Positions 49,445-55,442 of a DNA stretch of 55,442 bases are shown here, piece after piece. The notes under the pieces were generated by a model that saw nothing but the letters and a program-made list of their open reading frames with translations, had not been told where the DNA came from and did no database searches. Position 1 is the first letter of the stretch; each line of letters opens with the position of its first letter. This DNA comes from Massilia timonae CCUG 45783 (GTDB taxonomy: Bacteria > Pseudomonadota > Gammaproteobacteria > Burkholderiales > Burkholderiaceae_D), in NCBI RefSeq assembly GCF_000315425.1, contig NZ_JH992923.1, positions 1-55,442 of the forward strand, written 5' to 3'. The translations under genes and the position numbers were made by a program.

Positions 49445-49613
49445 CAAACATGTTTGGGAAGAGCGATTGGAGTGTTCATCAAGTTGTGTTTCCAGCTTGT
49501 GTTGCAGTAGCCGCCGGCGACCGGGAAAGCGCTGGCGGATGTTTCTCACGGAGTACCACCCCCGCCGGGCAACCGGATTCTGCCCTCCTGGCTATGTCAG
49601 GAGGGATTTTTTT
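49435..49613 (+). ncRNA. Candidate Fur-regulated structured RNA (small RNA or piuC leader)
   Basis: From the promoter the transcript would be about 180 nt. It folds into stem 49511-49519/49530-49538 (one GU), stem 49565-49568/49573-49576 with a GCAA tetraloop, and a terminator hairpin 49583-49590/49598-49605 followed by A and seven T. No good ORF is seen except a 12-codon GTG frame at 49472-49510. It could be a RyhB-like sRNA (known Fur-repressed class) or an attenuator for piuC, whose start lies 26 bases later. The sequence matches no riboswitch I recognise. Confidence 0.6.
49583..49613 (+). terminator. Intrinsic terminator between the Fur promoter and piuC
   Basis: CCCTCCTG and CAGGAGGG pair around GCTATGT, followed by A and seven T. 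There is no promoter-sized space between it and the piuC start. Confidence 0.88.
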
Positions 49614-49638
49614 GTTGGTTCGACAAAAGAAGAACGAC

Positions 49639-50322
49639 ATGATGCTGCATATTCCCGGCGTGCTGACGCCGGACCAGGTGGCCCATCTCCGCGCGCGCAT
49701 GGCCGGCGCGCCGGAATGGCTCGATGGCCGCGAGAGCGTCGGCCCGCAAGGGGCGAAGGTCAAGCGCAACCGCCAGCTGGGCGAGGGCACGCCGCTGGCC
49801 GTCGAGCTTGGCCAGATCGTGAGCGCGGCCCTGATGGCGAACCCCATGTTCTTTTCCAGCGCGCTGCCGCTGCGGATGCTGACGCCTTACTTCAATGCCT
49901 ACGGCGGCGGCGAGCACTACGGCTTGCACGTCGATGGCGCCATCCGCGCCCAGCGCGGCGGGGGGGCGCCGGTGCGGGCCGACGTCTCGACCACCGTGTT
50001 CCTGAGCGAGCCGGAAGAATACGAGGGCGGCGAGCTCGAAGTGGTCGACCTCTATGGCACCCACGAGGTCAAGCTGGCGGCGGGCGATGCGATCGTGTAT
50101 TCGTCGGGCAGCGTGCACCAGGTGCGGCCGGTGACAAGTGGCGAACGGGTGGCGTCTTTTCTCTGGACCCAGAGCATGGTGCGCGACGACGGCAAGCGGG
50201 CGATGCTGTTCGATCTCGATACCCAGATCCAGAAGCTGCGCGCGCAGCACGGGGAGTCGGAGATTACGGTGGGGCTGACGGCGCATTATCACAATCTGCT
50301 GAGGATGTGGGCCGAGGTGTGA
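49639..50322 (+). CDS. piuC: PKHD-type Fe(II)/2-oxoglutarate hydroxylase
   Basis: The 227-residue enzyme of the PiuC/YbiX family has the double-stranded beta-helix with Fe ligands His97-Val-Asp99 ([10 protein letters not shown]) and His160 ([10 protein letters not shown]), plus Arg for 2-oxoglutarate nearby (ERVASFLW). ATG 49639 follows AAAGAAGAACG; the frame is open upstream but lies in the leader. In relatives, piuC sits beside a TonB-dependent siderophore receptor; none is in this window. A Fur promoter 200 bases upstream implies expression under iron limitation. Confidence 0.93.
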   Translation: MMLHIPGVLTPDQVAHLRARMAGAPEWLDGRESVGPQGAKVKRNRQLGEGTPLAVELGQIVSAALMANPMFFSSALPLRMLTPYFNAYGGGEHYGLHVDGAIRAQRGGGAPVRADVSTTVFLSEPEEYEGGELEVVDLYGTHEVKLAAGDAIVYSSGSVHQVRPVTSGERVASFLWTQSMVRDDGKRAMLFDLDTQIQKLRAQHGESEITVGLTAHYHNLLRMWAEV

Positions 50323-50474
50323 TGTCTACAAGGCGGACCTTCGCCGCTCGTTTTTGAGACATTGGTAGTTCGTTCTGTAAAGCAGTGTCGAGAAATTTGC
50401 CCGTTCTCAAAGATGCTCTCTCAGGAGTTGCCAGAATCTATGCTTGTTCCGGTGGGAAATAACTGGAGGATAGC

Positions 50475-53138
50475 GTGGGCATGGCTCCTGACCTCAGCAG
50501 TCTCCTGCAGTATGAAAGCGGCCTGACTGCCGATAACCGTCCAATCAGGCTGAGGCTATTTGGCCAGGACAAACAGAACAGCAATATCCTGCTCCCTCAA
50601 TCCATTCATGGTACGGAAACCGTATGCGGTGGGTTCAAATACCAGATCGATTGTGTAGCAAGCTCGTGCCGGCTCCCACTGAAGGAATTTATCGGACTGC
50701 CGGCTACCCTCGAATTCGTCACTGACCGGGGACGGCTGAGACAAGTTAGTGGGGTCATCGCGCAAGCCAGTTCAGGTGAATCCGACGGGGCGATCTCCAG
50801 CTATCGCGTCATCCTTTGCGATGTGATGACGATCATGGACCAGCGCGTCAATACGCGCGTCTTCCGGCGCTTGAGTTGGCCTCAAATCGTAGTGGTCGTG
50901 CTGAAAGAATGGCTTCAGATATATAGTGCGCAGGCTGGGGCCTTCGACTACGAGTTCGCAGACGGTTTTCGTCTTGAAAACTATCCCGAGCGTGAGCAGA
51001 CAATACAGTTCAACGAATCCGATGCGGCATTCGTGCGGCGGCTTCTCGGCCGTTCCGGCATTGCCTGGTTCTTCCGACCCGGCAGTAGCCGCGTCTTGCA
51101 ACAGAACGGTCAGGCGAGCGAATCCACGCCAGCCCACACGCTGGTGCTGTTCGACGCCCATAGCACGCTTGCCCGGAACGATGCGGGCGTAGTCCGTTAT
51201 CACCGCGATGATGCCACCGAAGAGCGCGATTCCGTCACGCGTTGGGGAGCAGTGCGCAAGTTCCAGGCGGGCAATGCGAGTGTATTCAGCTGGGACTACA
51301 AACAACCGGGCAATGTTCCGGTCATGGTTACCGAGGTGCCGGGAAAGATCGATCAAGGGCGATCAGGCAACCCGCTGGCCTGCGCGGTGCAGGAATACAT
51401 TGTCGAATCTCCGCATGTCGCAACGGACAGCGACCAACTGTACCGCCACGGATTATTGCGCATGCAGCGCAAAGAACTTGATTCGAAATGCTTTATCGGT
51501 GAGGGAACCGTGCGCGATTTTCGCGTAGGGGAATACTTCACGATCATGAATCATCCCGAGATTGACAGCCATCCCGTGGGAGAGCGCGATTTCGTCATCA
51601 CCGCGCTCGACGTCAGGGCGCGAAACAACTTGCCGAGAAGCCTTGAAGAACGGGTGCAGCGTCTGTTCGCGTGCAATGGCTGGGAGGTCAAGCAAGGCGA
51701 GCCTGCCGAAGGCTGGAGCACGAATCCATTCCAGATGCGATTCGAAGCCGTACGACGAGCCATTCCGATTGTCCCGGCATTCGACCCATGGAATGATCTG
51801 CGCGACCCTGGTCTTCAGGTCGCACTCGTGGTCGGAGGACAGAACGAGGTCGTTCACTGCGACGAATATGGCCGCGTCAAGATCCGGTTTCCAGCAACAC
51901 GTCCGGTTGATCATCAGCACGCTGGCGGCGCCGGCGCGTCGGACACGGACACGGATTCAGCCTGGGTCAGGGTGGCAAGCCAATGGGCTGGGACGGGAGA
52001 TTCACATTGCGGCAATCTGACTCTGCCGAGAGTCGGGACCGAGGTGCTGGTCGCGTTCATCGGCGGCGACCCGGACAAACCGATCATCATCTCTCAGCTT
52101 TACAACGCGCGTGCCTTGCCGCCACCTTTGAGCAAGAACGCGAACCTGCCGACGACGCGGTTTTTGTCCGGCATACGAAGCCAGGAGATTCAGGGATGGC
52201 GCGCCAATCAACTTCGGTTCGACGACACGCCTCGTGAAATCAGCGCGCAACTGGCGAGCGACGACGGCACGTCGCAACTGAATCTGGGGTGGCTGACGCA
52301 TCCGAGGGGTGAGCGCCGCCAGCCCCGTGGCGAAGGCGCGGAGCTGCGCAGCGACCATGCCGTGGCGATTCGCGGCGGTAAAGGTGTGCTGATCAGTGCC
52401 AATGGCAGTGCCAAGGCTGAAGGCAATCAACTGGATCGGGCCGAGCTGATTGGGCTTGCCGACGGATTGCGCGATATCGCGGACCAGCTGGCAAAACTCG
52501 CCGAAACCCATGCCAAGGATCCTGGCAATGGACCTCTGCTGAATCAGCTTGTGGACAAACTCAGGCATCTGGATCACGGAACCAATGTGACCGAGGGCAG
52601 TGCGGGCGGCGCACCCATCGTCGCCGTCACCGGACCAGCGGGAATTGTCATGGCGAGTTCGGAAAGCATGGCGCTGGGGGCCGAAAAGAATATCGACCTG
52701 ATTACGGCTGCGGACACGCATCTGACTGCCGGCGGCAGGACCTTGATGCGTGCGGCCATGGGGCTCAGCGCTTTTACGAATGACGGTGGCATCAAGCAGG
52801 TTGCGGCGCGAGGCGATGTCCAAACCGAGGCGCAGGATGGCGCCCTCAATCTGATTGCAAAGAAGGTGATGGAGCTGATCAGCAATACCGACTGGATCAA
52901 CATCAAGGCCAGAAAGGGTGTTCGGATTTACGGCGGTGGCAGTGAATTGAAGATCAGCGCTGAAGGCATTGTCGGCAATACGACCGGCAACAACCATATG
53001 TACGCAGCCGATCATCAGACCTTTGGGAAGAAGGCTTCCGAGGTGCAGTTCCCTGACGAGTTGCCGCACCACGATATCTGCATTCCCTGCATGCTCGCGG
53101 CGGCGCGTGCGCATAGTCCACTGGTGGAGGCGGAATGA
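50475..53138 (+). CDS. vgrG: Type VI secretion tip protein VgrG
   Basis: The 887-residue spike protein starts at GTG 50475 after CTGGAGGATAG. The N-terminal gp27-like part (NTRVFRRLSWPQIVVVVLKE, FNESDAAFVRRLLGRSGIAWFF) is followed by the gp5-like OB region (DEYGRVKIRFPATRP, DSAWVRVASQWAGTGDSHCG, VLVAFIGGDPDKPIIISQL) and a DUF2345 beta-helix extension (AVAIRGGKGVLISANG onward). No extra C-terminal effector domain is evident. The tail ends HDICIPCMLAAARAHSP. It punctures target cells and carries cargo; the T6SS apparatus must be encoded elsewhere. Confidence 0.96.
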   Translation: MGMAPDLSSLLQYESGLTADNRPIRLRLFGQDKQNSNILLPQSIHGTETVCGGFKYQIDCVASSCRLPLKEFIGLPATLEFVTDRGRLRQVSGVIAQASSGESDGAISSYRVILCDVMTIMDQRVNTRVFRRLSWPQIVVVVLKEWLQIYSAQAGAFDYEFADGFRLENYPEREQTIQFNESDAAFVRRLLGRSGIAWFFRPGSSRVLQQNGQASESTPAHTLVLFDAHSTLARNDAGVVRYHRDDATEERDSVTRWGAVRKFQAGNASVFSWDYKQPGNVPVMVTEVPGKIDQGRSGNPLACAVQEYIVESPHVATDSDQLYRHGLLRMQRKELDSKCFIGEGTVRDFRVGEYFTIMNHPEIDSHPVGERDFVITALDVRARNNLPRSLEERVQRLFACNGWEVKQGEPAEGWSTNPFQMRFEAVRRAIPIVPAFDPWNDLRDPGLQVALVVGGQNEVVHCDEYGRVKIRFPATRPVDHQHAGGAGASDTDTDSAWVRVASQWAGTGDSHCGNLTLPRVGTEVLVAFIGGDPDKPIIISQLYNARALPPPLSKNANLPTTRFLSGIRSQEIQGWRANQLRFDDTPREISAQLASDDGTSQLNLGWLTHPRGERRQPRGEGAELRSDHAVAIRGGKGVLISANGSAKAEGNQLDRAELIGLADGLRDIADQLAKLAETHAKDPGNGPLLNQLVDKLRHLDHGTNVTEGSAGGAPIVAVTGPAGIVMASSESMALGAEKNIDLITAADTHLTAGGRTLMRAAMGLSAFTNDGGIKQVAARGDVQTEAQDGALNLIAKKVMELISNTDWINIKARKGVRIYGGGSELKISAEGIVGNTTGNNHMYAADHQTFGKKASEVQFPDELPHHDICIPCMLAAARAHSPLVEAE

Positions 53139-53962
53139 GTGCCAGCAACGGAGAACTGTTCGTATATCTTCTGATCGATAACGGCCTGTTGCAGGACGTG
53201 TCGGCTGGTTATGCAGAGGCCGATGCAAAGAGCCGCCCGGTCTGGCTGGAACCAGTTTATGCGGAACGGGCATTGGAGGTTAGTCCGCTCCTGATCGATG
53301 TCGAGGCGGCTTATGAAGCCGGAGACATCGAGAAAGTCATGGGTTATGTGAGTGCGGGTAGGCCGGCATTGCACGCGTCGATCATCGAGTGCAACTTGAA
53401 ACTTGGTGAGCTCGCCCATCATCTGCGCCGCTTTATTTTCATTGTCGACCCCAACGGCAAGCAGTTCACGCTCAGGTATGCCGATTGTGCGGTGCTCGCG
53501 CCGCTCGCATCTCTATTGACGTCGGCACAATGGGCGGAAATGAGAGGGCCGATTGCGCGCTGGACAATACACGATAGATCAGGAGCGATGATTCAGTTAC
53601 CCCCGATCGAATCGGATGCTCCTGCACCGACGCCCTTTATTCTGGATTGGGAACAGTTGGCGGCGCTTGACGAGGCCAGTGAACCTGACCACCTTATCGC
53701 GAAAGCGAAATTGAAGCGCCACGGCGGCGATTTTCCTGGCAATGCCGTGGAGCAGCATGCATGGGCACGAGGCGCTCTTGAGGTATGGCGCGCAGTAGGC
53801 AACTCGAATCCTCTGTTCCTGACACTTTTGACCGAGGCGGCGTTAATAACGCGAGGAACCATTCTAAATAAGGAGGAGGCTCGAGACTGTCTTGCACTAA
53901 TCGATGTTGATACATTCGCTGCTCGATTGAAAGAACTTGTCGCGCGAATAGCGCGTCGTTGA
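53135..53962 (+). CDS. DUF4123 T6SS effector chaperone/adaptor
   Basis: The 275-residue protein begins MSASNGELFVYLLIDNGLLQ, overlapping the vgrG stop by 4 bases (ATGA). The DUF4123 domain covers about residues 10-135 (LLIDVEAAYEAG, HLRRFIFIVDPNGKQFTLRY, ADCAVLAPLASLLTSAQW), and the C-terminal part (RGALEVWRAVGNSNPLFLTL) is helical. DUF4123 proteins load specific effectors onto VgrG. The next genes encode the predicted cargo. Confidence 0.92.
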   Translation: MSASNGELFVYLLIDNGLLQDVSAGYAEADAKSRPVWLEPVYAERALEVSPLLIDVEAAYEAGDIEKVMGYVSAGRPALHASIIECNLKLGELAHHLRRFIFIVDPNGKQFTLRYADCAVLAPLASLLTSAQWAEMRGPIARWTIHDRSGAMIQLPPIESDAPAPTPFILDWEQLAALDEASEPDHLIAKAKLKRHGGDFPGNAVEQHAWARGALEVWRAVGNSNPLFLTLLTEAALITRGTILNKEEARDCLALIDVDTFAARLKELVARIARR

Positions 53963-54006
53963 GCTAGCCTGCTGATTGCGGCAAGTAATTTTACTTCGGT
54001 GTCATA

Positions 54007-54639
54007 ATGGGGCAGCTGATGAAATTATTCATTCCGAGTTTCGTTTGGTGGCGAATTGTTGTGCTACTAATATTTATCGGGGCAATGTTGGGGATTGGCG
54101 TGCTGATTTATAAAACCTTCTCGGTGGATAAAAATTTTTCCACTACTCTGACTGGTGTTCATCATCTTGGGTCAGACTACTATATCAAGAGATTCTACAT
54201 TAATAAAGGTATTAACGACAGCGTAGGTGAAGGCGGCGGTGGGGGCAGTAACGTTTGTTGTTTGAGCCTGCCAAAAAAGTGGAGTCCTGAATTGACGGCG
54301 GATGTTCGCTGGGAGGTTATCCACATTTTGAGAGCTCCTGATGCCACTACGCACGATACCGGAGAGGTCGAAGGGATATATCGGGCGCAGGTGCCAATTG
54401 AGCCTTATGCGGAATCAGGTAGCTTTTATGTGCATTTCTTTCCAGAAAAACGCGTACGCATTGTTGTTAGTGAGATACCATCAAATGGCGAAGGACATCC
54501 AGCTAAAACGGAGGGTACCCATGCTGGCGAGAATGCGACTATGGGTTATCGTATCGAAACAATGTTCACAGACGAGGAAATCGCTGAGGCCCGGCGTGAA
54601 ATCGATCGTGATAGGAAGAAATACGGAGATTGGCGATGA
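54007..54639 (+). CDS. DUF3304 domain protein, probable effector-associated (immunity) protein
   Basis: The 210-residue protein has one N-terminal membrane helix (WWRIVVLLIFIGAMLGIGVL) and a periplasmic domain with the DUF3304 core: TGVHHLGSDYYIKRFYINK, a Gly-rich turn and NVCCLSLPKKWSPEL with a Cys pair. DUF3304 genes commonly accompany DUF2235 phospholipase effectors in T6SS clusters, so a periplasm-facing immunity role is inferred. The sequence is visibly AT-richer than the rest of the window, a sign of transfer. Confidence 0.8.
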   Translation: MGQLMKLFIPSFVWWRIVVLLIFIGAMLGIGVLIYKTFSVDKNFSTTLTGVHHLGSDYYIKRFYINKGINDSVGEGGGGGSNVCCLSLPKKWSPELTADVRWEVIHILRAPDATTHDTGEVEGIYRAQVPIEPYAESGSFYVHFFPEKRVRIVVSEIPSNGEGHPAKTEGTHAGENATMGYRIETMFTDEEIAEARREIDRDRKKYGDWR

Positions 54640-54880
54640 TGCGTAGCGACGTTCTTGTATCTCCTTCTAAAATTTCTCCAGCATCAAAAATAAAGCTGGT
54701 CAGGCCACGGTTTGATCCAGATTTTAAGAAATGTGAGGTTCAGATAAACATAGGGATATTTTTCGACGGAACCAATAACAATATGGAGCGTGATGCAAAA
54801 ATTCGGTCGGATACTAATATTGTAAGATTGTATGATACATATAAAGACAGTACCGACACAGGATATAGTCGACTGTATGT
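54636..54880 (+). pseudogene. Truncated DUF2235 (Tle1-like) phospholipase effector
   Basis: ATG 54636 overlaps the DUF3304 stop. About 82 codons remain: basic start (MMRSDVLVSPSKISPASKIK), then the DUF2235 hallmark NIGIFFDGTNNNMERDAK, RSDTNIVRLYDTY and GYSRLYV. The next expected residues, which lead into the alpha/beta-hydrolase core with the GxSxG serine, are replaced by the IS481 element. Only the N-terminal fragment is encoded, so the effector is dead unless the rest lies beyond the element. Like its neighbour it is AT-rich. Confidence 0.85.
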
Positions 54881-55442
54881 GTCAAGTCCCGCCTGTTCAT
54901 AAACCCGTTTGACAAATAATTCGGGGCGCTTTTTCTGCCATTCTTTGAGCGCCAGAATTGGTGTTTTGCTGTCGATGGCGCGTTGCGGAATATGATGGTT
55001 GTAGAGCTTCAAGTAGTTCATCAAGGTCGCCTCCAGATCAGCCCTGCTGTCGAAACGGGTTTGCTGTAGCAGTTCGTTGATTCGTCCGTTGAAGCGCTCT
55101 ACCATGCCATTCGTTTGCGGGTGCCGTGGCGGTGCCAGGCGATGCTCTGCCGGCAGTGCGGTACAAGCCACATCGAAGGCATGGTTGCCGCTCGGCTTCT
55201 TGTCCTTGGTAGCGAAGCGGTCAGTGAACTGAGAGCCGTTATCTGTCAGTATCTTGCTGATCTTGATCGGTGAAGCAAGCTTGAGCCGACGCAGGAAATC
55301 GACGCTGCTCTTGTCCGTCATGTCGCCATAGATGTGCATGAAAACCCATCGCGTGGCCCGGTCGATCGCGACGAACAGATAGCGACGCGAGGTTTCGTCA
55401 GGCATCTGGGGCAAGTATTTGATATCGATGTGAACGAAGCCT
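54740..55442 (-). CDS. IS481-family transposase, partial
   Basis: Minus-strand frame entering from the window edge (GFVHIDIKYLPQMPDE). The rve/DDE core shows Asp in FVAIDRATRWVF, Asp in ILTDNGSQFTDRF and Glu in NGMVERFNGRINEL, with the typical C-terminal YNHHIPQRAIDSKTP. The N-terminal HTH is missing because of the window end. The frame has no stop within the element: it leaves the IS after EQAGLDT (about 54880) and continues 47 codons into the DUF2235 remnant, so the native end may depend on the insertion site. Confidence 0.88.
   Translation of the reverse strand, partial: GFVHIDIKYLPQMPDETSRRYLFVAIDRATRWVFMHIYGDMTDKSSVDFLRRLKLASPIKISKILTDNGSQFTDRFATKDKKPSGNHAFDVACTALPAEHRLAPPRHPQTNGMVERFNGRINELLQQTRFDSRADLEATLMNYLKLYNHHIPQRAIDSKTPILALKEWQKKRPELFVKRVYEQAGLDTYSRLYPVSVLSLYVSYNLTILVSDRIFASRSILLLVPSKNIPMFI
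54880..55442 (-). mobile_element. IS481-family element, partial
   Basis: The inner end begins around TGTCAAGTCCCGCC (54880); IS481 members usually start with TGT. It interrupts the DUF2235 gene. The other end lies outside the window, so the target duplication and inverted repeats cannot be checked. Confidence 0.8.

Noticed and set aside
49450..49638. An N-terminal extension of piuC reading in frame from ATG 49450.
   Set aside because: It would pass through the structured leader and terminator, is Cys/Gly/Ser-rich and unlike PiuC homologues.

Overview
The window looks like chromosomal DNA of a GC-rich betaproteobacterium of the Oxalobacteraceae, most likely Massilia or a close relative. This is an inference from gene order (accD-folC-SPOR-cvpA-purF-metZ, rpsF-priB-rpsR-rplI-dnaB, Mth938-alaA-hom), from a DUF2863 gene and from high-GC codon use. 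No rRNA and no CRISPR array was seen. There is one tRNA, tRNA-Pro(GGG).

Layout. 1-1160: an IS110-family element lies directly in front of accD. 1278-7857: a housekeeping run for fatty acid, folate, purine and methionine synthesis. 7972-9371: a Sel1-type periplasmic protein and lexA with its own SOS box. 9574-12699: the rpsF-priB-rpsR-rplI operon, with a hairpin leader, and dnaB. 12790-14449: the DUF47-Pit phosphate pair. 14514-18090 (minus): an MBL hydrolase and an ECF42-type module (two YciI/DGPF proteins, one VOC protein and the sigma factor), whose sigma gene is broken by a 2-base slip in a GC repeat. 18120-21334: an AT-rich stretch, then an AlgI-like MBOAT acyltransferase with an SGNH-like partner. 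21352-24944 (minus): SnoaL-like, PIN-PhoH, Bcp and Mth938-like proteins. 25076-30052: alaA, hom, a small antisense ORF and an LplT-Aas fusion. 30143-36080: tRNA-Pro, a multi-PAS hybrid kinase, a cNMP-binding/TrxR-like flavoprotein without CxxC, and a ZntB-like transporter.

36331-41291 is accessory: a CadR-like regulator facing a CDF exporter across a 19-bp-spacer promoter, a GmhB-like phosphatase with an altered active-site motif, a family 2 glycosyltransferase, a REP-like palindrome, a disordered 311-residue protein and a KGG stress protein. 41441-46116 holds an unknown protein, a tight M14 carboxypeptidase-CYTH-serine hydrolase operon and UDP-galactopyranose mutase. 46129-49241 has an SDR/LysR divergent pair and DUF2863.

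49400-50322 is the most interesting stretch. A good sigma-70 promoter is overlapped by a perfect 7-1-7 Fur box. It is followed by about 180 nt that fold into three hairpins, the last a textbook terminator, placed before the start codon of the iron-linked hydroxylase piuC. This is a candidate Fur-controlled small RNA or attenuated leader. 50475-55442 is an orphan type VI secretion effector cassette (VgrG, DUF4123 adaptor, DUF3304 protein, DUF2235 phospholipase). Its effector gene is cut after about 82 codons by an IS481-family element that runs off the window.
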